NCBI RefSeq assembly: GCF_036226605.1
Contig: NZ_CP109000.1
Span: 7,932,501 to 7,996,500 of the forward strand
Source of the DNA: Streptomyces sp. NBC_00704
GTDB taxonomy: Bacteria; Actinomycetota; Actinomycetes; Streptomycetales; Streptomycetaceae
Length of the DNA: 64,000 nt
Reading direction: 5' to 3'
This document shows positions 29,501 to 36,876 of the stretch, piece after piece. The position numbers and the translations under genes were made by a program. The notes under the pieces are model-generated. The model searched no databases. It was given only the letters and a program-made list of their open reading frames with translations, and was not told the origin of the DNA. Within the stretch, counting starts at the first letter, position 1. The number at the start of each line of letters is the position of its first letter.

Positions 29501-30431
29501 ATCGGGGGCCAAGGCGGCGGACACAGCTGCGGAGGGAACTGCCGCCAGCGGCGCGGCCAAGGGAAGCCAGCGCGCGGAGTCGGCGGCACCTCGAAGCGGC
29601 GCGGCCAAGTGCGACCACAGTTTCCTGCCCGCGACCAAGGTCCTCATGGCGGACGGCCACGAGACGCAGATCAAGGACATCAAACAGGGCGACAAGGTCC
29701 TTGCCACCGACCCTGAGACCGGCAAGAGTCAGCCCCGCACCGTCGCGAAACTAATCACCACCAAGCACGACAAGGACTTCGCCACCATCACGATCCGCGA
29801 CCCCGACGGCGGCAAGCTGTCGAAGATCGTGGCTACGGTGACCCACCCATTCTGGGCGGAGTCCGAGGCGGCTTGGGTCGATGCGGGTCACCTCAAGGCC
29901 GGAATGACGCTGCACGAGGCCTCGGGTGCGGTAGCTGTGATAACTGCCGTCAAGATCTGGCACCGTCCACACCTGACCCACGATCTGACGGTCACCGTCA
30001 CGCACACGTACTATGTGCTGGCGGGCGAGACGCCGGTCCTGGTCCACAATTGTGGTGGCGATGGTGAATATTACTATCGAGGAGTCGGCGACGGGCATCC
30101 GAAGCATGCTGATGCACTTGAAGGTCGAGCTGTGCCGATCGGTGGTCCGTCCACTCCAGCGAGCCATGTAGGCGGCAACAATACGGACAGTCCGTACACT
30201 TCCTGGAGCCACAGCGAGGGGAGAGCTCAGGAAGAGGTTGACGATTGGGGGCCGGGCTCAGTAGTGATGCGAATCCGTCGCTCCGACGTGGATCCGAGTA
30301 GAGATATTCAGGTTCATGATACGGACATCGACTCCGGGTTCTTCGAGGAGGAACATCTACTCGAAGGAGTCGTTGAAGCGGCTGAGATCAGGATAGGAAA
30401 CGGGTCATGGTTCAATCCGCGATCACGATAG
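23517..30431 (+). CDS. Secreted RHS/YD-repeat polymorphic toxin with Hint domain and C-terminal ART-like toxin
   Basis: The 2304-residue protein has a signal peptide (LRRTRLWVVAVTASALVAAGLGTAPAVWA) and an N-terminal beta-propeller-like region with FTWSYPLSVPPSNGGPAPNLAITY. Many YD repeats (YDGLGRVTGL, YDLMGRKATSTDPD, YDDLGNRKTQ) lead to the RHS core end LGAREYDPTIGRFVSDDPI..ADNPVRGSDPSGL at ~1780-1825. A hydrophobic Ala/Gly stretch follows. Residues ~2031-2179 form a pretoxin Hint domain (SFLPATKVLMADGHETQIKD, ATVTHPFWAE, HTYYVLAGETPVLVHN). The last ~125 residues are the toxin: YYYRGVGDGHP, SPYTSWSHSEGRA and DSGFFEEEHLLEG match the R-S-E order of ADP-ribosyltransferase folds. That last assignment is tentative. 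ATG 23517 has GGGGAG upstream. Confidence 0.88.
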   Translation: MGGLRRTRLWVVAVTASALVAAGLGTAPAVWATERHGHNTVDTPDVKNGTAETFKARAFAKKDATQAAAARTAAAVTKPAVWPVASAATLPVTGEAALASATSVGKLPVKVSAPAKGVAPAKVAIKVASRSTVAALGINGPVLSVARADGRKGTAQTRLTLDYSGFANAYGGDYASRLTLVRLPACALTTPALNRCRTTTPVATTNDLPHHTLTTTAPVSSSSITAFAATAAAASSGAGSYQATSLNPSASWNAGGSSGDFTWSYPLSVPPSNGGPAPNLAITYDSQSVDGRLPSTNNQPSWAGEGFDLSTSYIERSYDSCDDDGQNGKNDECWANDNATLVLGGKSSPLIKDKTSGTWHPKTDDGERVVRSTGATNGDDDGEYWTVTTQDGTEYVFGRNRLPGWTTGAAVTNSTYTAPVFGDDSGEPGYDQGTAFSGRALTQAWRWNLDYVVDPHGNAMSYWYTKETNYYAKNGTTTANGTAYDRGGYLTRIDYGITASTVFGTAPEKVTFTTAERCLVTSTEACSSLTSSTASHWPDVPFDEICASGKVCDASGPTFFSRKRLTGVTTSIWDAGLATPAYRDVDSWALAHSFPDPGDGTSAGLWLKSITRTGKDGATTAMPPVTFQGIQLFNRVDTTHDNIAALVKWRVRTITSETGSVLTVNYSDPQCVAGTTMPSSPDSDTLRCFPTYWQPPYTTDPQLDWFHKYVITQVTESDPTGGAPLKETDYTYNGTPAWHYDSDNVTSPAKRKTWSVWRGYGSVTSTSGDAQSTRTKAVSTYFRGMDGDKQSDGTTRTAKVTDSTGTAVTDAGPLAGTVRESIAYNGSIEVSGTITDPWIHQTGTDGTRASAYTRAQTVHTRTDLSSGGTRDTTVSTTYDDTTGAALTVDDSGDAAVTGDEQCTRTTFADNTNAWLRAFPVRVETVDVACRATTNRPDDVVSDVRTLYDSQAFGAAPTIGDETATQRLSSYSGGSPVYQTVSTSHYDSQGRVDSVKDTNSATVSTTKYTPATGGPLTSTLTSDAKTYGTTTNFDPARGVATSVVDPNGKRTEYAYDGLGRVTGLWLANRSKASNQSASLVYSYSVSNTAASVVTTGKLNNDGTTYDTTHALYDALLRPRQTQTPAPGGGRVIAETKYDSRGLAVEADADYTDTSNPSGTLATITSAVPAQTLTTYDGAGRPTAADFYANGAKRWTTSTSYGGDRTTVIPPNGGIATTTLTDTLGRTTETRQYDNGSPSGTYTSIKYAYDAKSRLKSVVDDDGNTWSYGYDLMGRKATSTDPDAGTTTTAYNELDQVASTTTAVGTAEAKTLSYSYDVLGRQTDMYDGTTKDAAHELAKWTYDSLAKGQPTSSIRYVGGSSGKAYISQVGAYDSLYRPTLTRVTIPSVTGEEALAGSYTSTIGYNLDGTVQVTSDPAAGGLPSESLTYGYNDLSMPTTLKGATGYVQDTSYTKLSDIGQVTLGVSSSDTAKWLQITNTYEDGTHRLKRELVTDDAQTAPVQDTAYTYDDYGNPTEVAMHADATDDVQCYRYDGHDRLTEAWTATDGCSADPSTAVLGGPAPYWQSFAYDDLGNRKTQVNHATTAGGNDRTTSFAYPTPGTSQAHTLSSSTTVTADTTTTNSYTYDASGNTHTRTLNGKTQTLDWDDEGHLAKVTNTDGTSASYLYDAGGNRLLSRDASGTTLYLGDTEVRLAKGTTTTTGTRYYSWAGQTIAVRSSTGSLQWKVTDAHDTAETAVDATTQAITRRRLDPFGDTRGIQPTAAAWLGDKGFVAGVEDTTSGLTHLGAREYDPTIGRFVSDDPILELTDAQQIDGYTYAADNPVRGSDPSGLQMPVDQGCTSCAQPAQASALVDTGSLNDSGTHHSGGGGGGSHYIGNGSHHSCGWSLSCHVSNVAHKAYRAVQQHPVIAAVVATAVVVGVVACVAATAGGCAAVLVAGAEGFTAGAEAGSLGGALVGASVGVAAEGGAVIAGSMGLAGAGAAAVAKGTETASAAKAATRSGAKAADTAAEGTAASGAAKGSQRAESAAPRSGAAKCDHSFLPATKVLMADGHETQIKDIKQGDKVLATDPETGKSQPRTVAKLITTKHDKDFATITIRDPDGGKLSKIVATVTHPFWAESEAAWVDAGHLKAGMTLHEASGAVAVITAVKIWHRPHLTHDLTVTVTHTYYVLAGETPVLVHNCGGDGEYYYRGVGDGHPKHADALEGRAVPIGGPSTPASHVGGNNTDSPYTSWSHSEGRAQEEVDDWGPGSVVMRIRRSDVDPSRDIQVHDTDIDSGFFEEEHLLEGVVEAAEIRIGNGSWFNPRSR

Positions 30432-30439
30432 GAGCGCAC

Positions 30440-30817
30440 GTGGAGCGAGGTGAGCTGATTAAAGCGTTTGCTGTCGAATCCACTGTCAACTCGCAGGCCA
30501 AGAGCGCCCTTGCCGCTGGGGCGTCGTTCGAAATATGGCCAGGGAGGATGCCCGCCGCGAGGCTGCATCACACCTACGCGAGACGGTTGCGGAGATTGCA
30601 GAAACTCGAGCGCCCATCATTGGGGTTCGAGGAGGCGGTGGCTAACCTCGAGGAAATCGGTAATCAAGAACTTCTGGTCGGGTTTATTGATGACCGCGAA
30701 AGAGGAGAGTATCGCTTTATAGTGTTCCTGAGTGCTGATCTTACGCGGGTGATCGCATGTATCGGCTTGATAGTTCCCTTGCCAGAGGTACTTGATCCTG
30801 ATGTAACGAATAAGTAG
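30440..30817 (+). CDS. Candidate immunity protein for the RHS C-terminal toxin
   Basis: The 125-residue cytoplasmic protein reads VERGELIKAFAVESTVNSQAKSA, then PAARLHHTYARRLRRLQKLERPSLGFEEAVANLEEIG and ends FIDDRERGEYRFIVFLSADLTRVIACIGLIVP. I recognise no family. The GTG at 30440 is chosen because AGGAG (30430-30434) lies five bases upstream; the ATG at 30407 inside the toxin gene is less likely. It sits eight bases after the toxin stop, has lower GC than the RHS core and is followed by a terminator-like hairpin. Small size and place directly after an RHS toxin tip are the only evidence for the immunity role. Confidence 0.65.
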   Translation: MERGELIKAFAVESTVNSQAKSALAAGASFEIWPGRMPAARLHHTYARRLRRLQKLERPSLGFEEAVANLEEIGNQELLVGFIDDRERGEYRFIVFLSADLTRVIACIGLIVPLPEVLDPDVTNK

Positions 30818-30911
30818 AGACGTGCATCAGTGTTCGGCATCCCTGAAGGGATGGGCAGGAGAAGTCGACGGTGCGCTGCGGGCTTCCGCTCTGCACGGAG
30901 TGCCGCAGCGG

Positions 30912-30936
30912 CCTCACCGAAATGTTTTCGGTGAGG
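30912..30936 (+). terminator. Terminator-like hairpin after the RHS/immunity locus
   Basis: CCTCACCGAAA, loop TGT, then TTTCGGTGAGG form a perfect 11-bp stem 95 bases after the immunity gene. No U-tract follows, which is common in Streptomyces. Confidence 0.6.
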
Positions 30937-31321
30937 TGCTGGGGTGTCTGACGGCAACGTCAGCGGACGACGGCTGCGGTACGTGGGCCGTCGGGGGTCC
31001 TGGCTCAGGGCGTGGCCCAGGGTGTCCATCGGCTCCGTCCTCGGCCCGCTCAGCGTCCTCACCATGGCCGCCGCCCCCAGAGCTAACCCCGAGCAGGGAC
31101 CTGGCCCCCGACGAATGGGCGCCTGCCAGCGCTGCGGGCCCCCTCGGCCGCCCTGTAAACGGGAGGCCGGTTGTCGGACCCCCTCCGTACCCTTGGCTGA
31201 GGTACCTGAGAAGCCGTTGTCTTTCCGAGCTTGAGGACTGCATTTCCGCTGGTCAAGCATAGGTGCGGCGGTTCCGTTGCAGTGGTGACCTGTTGTGTCG
31301 TCGCTCCAGTGGAGGTCAGGA
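30937..31321. other. Gene-free stretch between the RHS locus and an IS-associated remnant
   Basis: I see no supported gene. Open frames here are short, overlap on both strands and have no family resemblance. Confidence 0.55.
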
Positions 31322-31705
31322 ATGCCGTCGGTCGTGGGACTGCTGGAACAGCGCGAGTGCGCCGCTCGCCGTCGTGTGGACGAACTGCGGGAGGAGGCCG
31401 ACCGGATCCAGGCCGAGTTGTCCGTGGCCGAGCACGATTGGAACGAGTGGGTCATCGCTCGCTTGCGTGTCCGCGAGGCACTGGCCCCAGGCGAAGGTGA
31501 CGTCGCCGGTCCTGATGTCGCTGTGGACCTGCCGAATGGCGGTGAACAGCCGTTGCCCGCCGGGGCTTTGGAACCGGCGAAGTCGAAGTCGATGGTGCCG
31601 ATGTGGCGTGCGGGGCTGACCTGGTCGGCGCTGTCGGTGGACTACCAACGCATCCTGCGAGTCCTTGCCGACCGCGACCGACTTGGTCAAGGTCCATTTT
31701 GCTGA
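31322..31705 (+). pseudogene. Truncated small coiled-coil protein of an IS-associated actinobacterial family
   Basis: The 127-residue frame starts MPSVVGLLEQRECAARRRVDELREEADRIQAELSVAE, a charged coiled coil. It then has a Pro/Gly-rich linker and MVPMWRAGLTWSALSVDYQRILRVLADRDRLG. Intact relatives that I recall continue ~40 residues with a second helical DNA-binding-like segment. Here the frame breaks after VLADRDRLGQGPFC, so the C-terminus is missing. The role is unknown; relatives often lie near transposases. Confidence 0.45.
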
Positions 31706-32028
31706 CCGACTGCTGCCTCACCGGCACCGGCCCGGCTTTCGACCCACCGACCCCACCTTGAAAACCTCAGTAGGCGGGCATCTCAGGTGACGGACATCTG
31801 CGGCGCGCTGCGAGCAGCCGTCGAGGACGGCACGCGCAACGATGACGCCGGCCTGGCGGCCGCCGCCCGGCCGGACTCCCGCGAAGGCCGGCCGGCCGGA
31901 ACATGGCCCCGGTGGCAGGTGGTAGACGAGCAGAGAGCGGCGCAGACGCGGGTGTGCGGCCACCGGGCCGCTGAACCACCGCACTACGCAAGCCGTCGAG
32001 CCACCGAGCCACCGAAACGGAGCACTCC
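31706..32028. other. Gene-free stretch upstream of the PBD-cluster edge
   Basis: No supported gene. The last part must hold the promoter and ribosome site (ACGGAGC) of the amine oxidase gene. Confidence 0.55.
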
Positions 32029-33477
32029 ATGCGGGAAGCCACTCAGACCGAGGTACGACGTGCCTTCGACAGCGGACTGCCGGGGCTGCGGCCCCCGCGA
32101 TCCGTCATCGTCGTCGGAGCCGGACTCGCCGGACTGGCCGTCGGCCACGAACTCGCCGCGAGGGACTGCGAGGTGACCGTCCTGGAGGCGTCCGACCGGC
32201 CCGGCGGGCGCGCGTACACCTTAAGGGAGCCGTTCGCCGACGGCCTGTACGCCGAGGCCGGCGCGATGACGCTCACCCCGCACTGCCACTACGCCATGCA
32301 CTACCTGCGCGAACTCGGCGTCGAGACGGAGACCGCCGACCTCGTCGACACCACGTTCTCCTACTTCGCGCGCGGCCGTTTCTTCACCCCCGACCCGGAG
32401 TCGGTCGCCGAGGCCGGGCTGGGCCTGCACCCGCACGAGAAGGATCTCGGCGTCGGCGGGATGATCGAGCGGTACGTCTCGGCGGTCGCCGACAGTCTCC
32501 AGCCCGACCTGAGCGCCCCCGATTGGGCGGTCACCCAGCGACTCGCCCCCTACGACCACCTGTCCGTGCACGAGGTCCTCACCGAACGGGGCGCCTCCCA
32601 GGCGGCCATCGACCTCATGGAACCCCTCTTCCTGGAGATGCGCGGCGGCGACCTGAAGGCGGCGTCCGCGCTGTCCTGGTTGCGCCACGAGGCGAGTCCG
32701 CACTCGCTCGGCAACGCCGATCCCCGCTGGGCGAAGGTCAAGCACGGCACCGACCGCTTCCCGCAGGCGTTCGCCGAGCGTCTCAAGAGCCGTATCCACT
32801 ACCGCCGTCCGGTGGTCCGCGTCGAACAGGACGCGGAGCGGGCCCGGGTCACCGTCCTCGCCCACGGTCGCATGCAGACCCTGGAGGCCGAACGAGTCGT
32901 CGTCACGGTCCCGTTCAGCGCGATCCGGCACATCGACTTCACCGACGCGGGCCTGACCGACGCCAAGCACGACGTGATGCGCCGGGTGAAATACTCGTCC
33001 GTCGTTCGCGTCTACCTCCAGATGCGCCGCCAGTTCTGGCCGCAGCGCAACGCCAGCTTCTCCACCGACCTGCCCATACGGTGGATACGCGACGCCACCC
33101 CCCGACTCCCGGGCCCGCGCAAGATCCTGGAGTGTCTGATGACGGGGTGGCGGGCGCGGGCGGTGTCGGTCATGACCGAGGAGGAGCGCCTGGACTTCGT
33201 GCTCGACGAGGTCGAACGGATGCTCCCGGGCGCCCGCGAGCACTACGAGACCAGCACGTCCGTCTGCTGGGACCAACGCCCGTACGCGGAAGGTGCGTAC
33301 ATCCTTCCCGAGCGCGGGCACAGTGCCCTGATGCCGGTGATCCGCAGGCCCGAGGGGCGGATCCACTTCGCCGGTGACCACGCCGGGTTCGAGCCCAACG
33401 GCGGCTCGATGACCTTCGCCCTGGAGTCCGCGGCCCGCACCCTCGTGGAACTCGGCGCGGCCGCCGACGCGTCCTGA
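32029..33477 (+). CDS. Flavin-containing amine oxidase / L-amino-acid-oxidase-like FAD enzyme at the cluster edge
   Basis: This 482-residue enzyme of the flavin amine oxidase family has the FAD-binding Rossmann motif SVIVVGAGLAGLAVGHELAA (residues ~25-44) and the second conserved motif EASDRPGGRAYT. The C-terminal flavin signature is GRIHFAGDHAGFEPNGGSMTFALESA. No signal peptide is seen. Such enzymes oxidise amines, amino acids or CH-CH bonds. In this place it could act on the hydropyrrole unit or the finished imine, or be a neighbour of the cluster without a part in it; sequence alone cannot decide. It is transcribed convergently with tomP, 56 bases away. The ATG at 32029 has ACGGAG upstream. 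Confidence 0.75.
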   Translation: MREATQTEVRRAFDSGLPGLRPPRSVIVVGAGLAGLAVGHELAARDCEVTVLEASDRPGGRAYTLREPFADGLYAEAGAMTLTPHCHYAMHYLRELGVETETADLVDTTFSYFARGRFFTPDPESVAEAGLGLHPHEKDLGVGGMIERYVSAVADSLQPDLSAPDWAVTQRLAPYDHLSVHEVLTERGASQAAIDLMEPLFLEMRGGDLKAASALSWLRHEASPHSLGNADPRWAKVKHGTDRFPQAFAERLKSRIHYRRPVVRVEQDAERARVTVLAHGRMQTLEAERVVVTVPFSAIRHIDFTDAGLTDAKHDVMRRVKYSSVVRVYLQMRRQFWPQRNASFSTDLPIRWIRDATPRLPGPRKILECLMTGWRARAVSVMTEEERLDFVLDEVERMLPGAREHYETSTSVCWDQRPYAEGAYILPERGHSALMPVIRRPEGRIHFAGDHAGFEPNGGSMTFALESAARTLVELGAAADAS

Positions 33478-33533
33478 GCCCGCGCCGACGGGGCCGGGAG
33501 ACGACGGCACCGGACCACGACGGGCCGGGGGAG

Positions 33534-35453
33534 TCAGCCGAGGAGTCGGCGCAGTACCTCCGTCCCGTCGGTCGTCAGCACCGACTCCGGATGGAACTGC
33601 ACGCCCCGCACGGCCTGTTCGCCGAGCGCGACCACCTCGTGCCCGGCTGGACCGGACACGATCGCGTGGGCGTTGCGGAACGCGGCGGTGACCGGCCTGC
33701 CGAAGACCTCGACCTCCCGCGCCAGTCCTGTGCCGCCGGTCCTGGGCACGACCCGGGCCTTCGGCAGGGCGGCCAGCGCCAGCAACTGGAAGCCGAGTCC
33801 CACCCCGGCCACCGGGGGCCCGCCGGGCAGCCGTTCCCGTACCAGGGACGCGGCCGTCCGGCGCAGCGCCGCCATCCGTACGCACCCGGGGTCGTCCGGG
33901 CGGCCCGGCCCGGACGCAAGCAGTACGGGCCCCGCGTGCCGGACCAGGGTGTCGGCGGCGCCGGGGGCGTCGTAGCGGACCACCACGGCGGGGCCGTGCA
34001 CGGCGGTGACCAGGTGCAGCAGGGCCGCCAGTTCGGCGACCGGGTCGCCGCCCGGGTCCAGCACCAGCACCGGGGCGGCGCCCGCTGGCGGGGCGACGGT
34101 GCCCTCCGTCCAGAACGACGACAGCGCCGCGTGGCGCCGGTCCAGCGCGTCCCGTACGGCCGCGTCGAGGACGGGCACGCCGGGGGCGCGGGGCCCGGGC
34201 GCCTGCCCGGCGGCGGGCGGTGGCGCGGCGAGGGCGGTCAGCACGGTCCGCGCCTTGGTGCGGGTCTCGGCCGCCTCCGCCTCCGGTGAGGACCGGCCGC
34301 CCACGGTCGCCCCCACCGACAGCCGCGCTTCACCCCGGTGGTCCACGACCAGGGTCCGGATCACCGCCGCCGAGTCCAACTCCTCCGCCCCCGCCGCGTC
34401 GCGGCCGATCAGCGCGAGGACGCCGCCGTAGTAGCCGCGCCCCGTCGTCTCGTGGCGGCGGATCGCCCGGCAGGCGTCGGCGTACGGGCTGCCCACGACG
34501 GTCGACGCGAACAGGGCGCGCGAGAGGGTCTCCCGGGCCCCGGCTGCCGCGGGCCCGCTGATGCGGCACTGCGTGTGCAGCAGATGCGCCATCCGGCGCA
34601 GGAACGGCCCTTCCACCCGCACTCCCGGCCCGGACAGCCCGCAGAGCACCGCCAGTTCGGCGTCCACCGTGGTCGCCAGTTCCTCCGACTCCTTGCGGTC
34701 GGCGAGGAAGGCGAGCAGGTCCCCGGCGTCCGGTCCCGCCGGCGGACGCCGGTATGTGCCGCACAGCGGGTGCATCACCACCCGGCCGCCCCCGACCCCC
34801 ACGTGCCCCTGCGGCGTGGCACCCACCAGGGTGAGCGGCCGCGCGGCCCCGGTGTGCACGACGAAGGTCCAGTACGCGCCCGACTCGGCGGTCAGCAACC
34901 GCCGGAACAGGTCCACTGCCACCGCGGGCCGGAAGTCCGGCAGCCGCGCGGTCCAGTCGCGGCGCAGCAGGACGTTCAGCCCGCCGCGGGCCGCGTCCGA
35001 GGCGACGAACCCTCGCACCAGGTCCTCGTACTGGGTGTCGGTCGTCGTGAACCCCGCGTCCCGCCACTCCAGCGGCCCCGCACCGGGAAGGCGAGGGTCG
35101 GTGAAGGCCTCCGCCGGCAGGACGTGGTGCTCGCGCACCCGCAGGGCCCGCGCCGGCGTGCCGTCGTCATGGCAGGGCAGGCCGTGTTCGGCCAGGCGCC
35201 GGAAGGGCAGCAGAGCCAGGAGGCCCGGGCCCGGCGCGGCACCGGGCGGACCGGCCCCGTCCAGCGGCCCGACGGTCTCCGCGTTCTCCAACTCCAATGA
35301 CTCCCACGACTTACCGGTGTACACGTCCCCGAACAGCAGCTCCACCGGTGCTGGTCCGGTCGCGCCGGGCCGCTGTCTGCACAGCAGCGCGAAGGGCGGC
35401 ACGTCCGTCCCGTACAGCCGCTCCAGCACCTTCGCGTCCGTCGTCGGCCTCAT
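33534..35453 (-). CDS. tomP: Anthranilate-synthase-like TrpE-TrpG fusion with a defective glutaminase site
   Basis: The 639-residue protein has a chorismate-binding domain (~1-430: FVASDAARGGLNVLLRRDW, AESGAYWTFVVHTG, GRGYYGGVLALIGRD) fused to a class I glutamine amidotransferase (~450-639). The amidotransferase nucleophile motif GxCxGxQ reads GVGLGFQ at ~547-553, so Cys is replaced by Gly, although the HPE of VQFHPES remains. In the chorismate domain the family motif NPISGTYR reads HPLCGTYR. It therefore looks like a diverged paralogue of the intact TomD in this cluster, perhaps ammonia-dependent, altered in reaction or structural. The tomP symbol rests on gene order in the tomaymycin cluster as I remember it. 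It is divergent from tomO. Confidence 0.75.
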   Translation of the reverse strand: MRPTTDAKVLERLYGTDVPPFALLCRQRPGATGPAPVELLFGDVYTGKSWESLELENAETVGPLDGAGPPGAAPGPGLLALLPFRRLAEHGLPCHDDGTPARALRVREHHVLPAEAFTDPRLPGAGPLEWRDAGFTTTDTQYEDLVRGFVASDAARGGLNVLLRRDWTARLPDFRPAVAVDLFRRLLTAESGAYWTFVVHTGAARPLTLVGATPQGHVGVGGGRVVMHPLCGTYRRPPAGPDAGDLLAFLADRKESEELATTVDAELAVLCGLSGPGVRVEGPFLRRMAHLLHTQCRISGPAAAGARETLSRALFASTVVGSPYADACRAIRRHETTGRGYYGGVLALIGRDAAGAEELDSAAVIRTLVVDHRGEARLSVGATVGGRSSPEAEAAETRTKARTVLTALAAPPPAAGQAPGPRAPGVPVLDAAVRDALDRRHAALSSFWTEGTVAPPAGAAPVLVLDPGGDPVAELAALLHLVTAVHGPAVVVRYDAPGAADTLVRHAGPVLLASGPGRPDDPGCVRMAALRRTAASLVRERLPGGPPVAGVGLGFQLLALAALPKARVVPRTGGTGLAREVEVFGRPVTAAFRNAHAIVSGPAGHEVVALGEQAVRGVQFHPESVLTTDGTEVLRRLLG

Positions 35454-35623
35454 CGACCGCGCCCCCTTCCGGTCGGCCGCGCGGCGGCGGACCGCCCGAG
35501 GCGATTGGTTTCCCTGCGGACAATACTTTCGGTCTCACGGGCAACACGTAGTCCGTTGGAGGGGCCACTTGCCGTCCCCCGCGCGCGCCACCCCGTCACT
35601 CGACCGAGTCCCCGTGAGGTGTC
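35454..35623. promoter_or_regulatory. Divergent promoter region between tomP and tomO
   Basis: The 170-base spacer is relatively AT-rich around 35505-35560. It contains GATTGGTTTCCCTGCGGACAATACT, with a possible TTGGTT / CAATACT -35/-10 pair on the plus strand. GTGAGGTG precedes the tomO ATG. No clear operator palindrome was found. Confidence 0.4.
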
Positions 35624-36808
35624 ATGCGAATCGCGATCATCGGAGCCGGGCCCGGCGGCCTCTACACGGCCGCGCTCGTCAAACGGCTGCGCCCCGGAAG
35701 CGAGATCGACGTCTGGGAGGTGAACGCCCCCGACGTGACCTTCGGCTTCGGCGTGGTCTTCTCCGAGGGGGCGCTCGGCGGCATCGAGGCGGCCGACCCC
35801 CCGCTGTTCGCCGCGCTCGGCGCCGAGTGCGCCCACTGGTCGAGGATCGACGTCCACCACCGGGGCCGCACCTCGCGCAACGGCGGTTACCGCTTCTCGG
35901 CGATCGGCCGCCGCGCCCTGCTCGCCCTGCTGCGCGCCCGCTGCGCCGACCTCGGCGTCACCCTCCGCCACGGCACCCGCGCCCCCGACGCGGACGAGTT
36001 GGCCCGCACGTACGACCTGGTGGTGGCCGCCGACGGCGTCAACTCCGCATCCCGCGAAACCCGTCGGGAGGAATTCGGCACCGAGACCGCCCGGCGCGGC
36101 TCGCGCTATCTGTGGCTCGGCACGGAGCGAGCCTTCACCGCCCTGACCTTCGCCGTCGCCGAGACCGACCACGGCACCCTGCACGCGCACGCCTACCCCT
36201 ACGCCCCCGGCCTCAGCACCTTCATCGCCGAGGTCGACGACCGGGTGTGGGAGGCGGCCGGCTTCACCGAGGGCGACGCCGGTGAGCCGGACGCCTCCGG
36301 CAGGAGCGACACGGACCGGCTCGCGGACCTCTTCGCCGACGTCCTGGACGGCCACGACCTGCGCACCAACCGGTCGCGCTGGGGCCGATTCGTCTCCGTC
36401 CGCAACCGGCGCTGGAGCCACGGCCGCATCGCCCTCCTCGGCGACAGCGCGCACACCACGCACTTCTCCGTCGGCTCGGGCACCCGGCTCGCCATGGAGG
36501 ACGCCCTCGCGCTCGCCCTGGCCCTGGACGAGCACGGGTCGGTGCCGGAGGCGCTCGCCGCCTACGAGGCCGAACGTCTGCCGGAGGTCGCGGCCATGCA
36601 GCGCACCGCGCGCACCAGCCAGGAGTGGTTCGAGGAACTGGACCGGTACGCCGACCTCCAACCGGACGCGTTCAACGCCCATCTGATCACCCGCAGCGGC
36701 CGCCTCACCCGCGACGACCTCGCGTCCTGGTCCCCGGACCGCGTCGAGCGGGTCCGGGAGCGCTTCGCGCGCGCCGACCGCGGCCCGCGCGGGGCCGCCG
36801 TCCGCTGA
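35624..36808 (+). CDS. tomO: FAD-dependent aromatic monooxygenase (salicylyl/anthraniloyl-CoA hydroxylase-like)
   Basis: The 394-residue class A flavoprotein hydroxylase has the FAD motif IAIIGAGPGGLYTAALVKRL at the N-terminus. DLVVAADGVNSASRETR is the DG motif, and IALLGDSAHTTHFSVGSGTRLAMEDALALA is the GD motif. The FGFGVVFSEG and HFSVGSGTRLAMEDA stretches resemble the N-terminal half of salicylyl-CoA 5-hydroxylase and aminobenzoyl-CoA monooxygenases. In tomaymycin-type pathways the anthranilate ring gains two oxygens; this enzyme is the natural candidate for one of them, with TomE/TomF for the other. The order is not proven from sequence. It converges on tomN across a strong hairpin. Confidence 0.8.
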   Translation: MRIAIIGAGPGGLYTAALVKRLRPGSEIDVWEVNAPDVTFGFGVVFSEGALGGIEAADPPLFAALGAECAHWSRIDVHHRGRTSRNGGYRFSAIGRRALLALLRARCADLGVTLRHGTRAPDADELARTYDLVVAADGVNSASRETRREEFGTETARRGSRYLWLGTERAFTALTFAVAETDHGTLHAHAYPYAPGLSTFIAEVDDRVWEAAGFTEGDAGEPDASGRSDTDRLADLFADVLDGHDLRTNRSRWGRFVSVRNRRWSHGRIALLGDSAHTTHFSVGSGTRLAMEDALALALALDEHGSVPEALAAYEAERLPEVAAMQRTARTSQEWFEELDRYADLQPDAFNAHLITRSGRLTRDDLASWSPDRVERVRERFARADRGPRGAAVR

Positions 36809-36826
36809 ACCGGCGCTCCCGGACAT

Positions 36827-36859
36827 GCGGGCCGCCCCGGTGGCTCCGGGGCGGCCCGC
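36827..36859. terminator. Bidirectional terminator hairpin between tomO and tomN
   Basis: A perfect 14-bp stem, GCGGGCCGCCCCGG with its mirror and a TGGCT loop, lies midway between two convergent genes. Confidence 0.75.
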
Positions 36860-36876
36860 GGCGGTGACGGGGCGGG

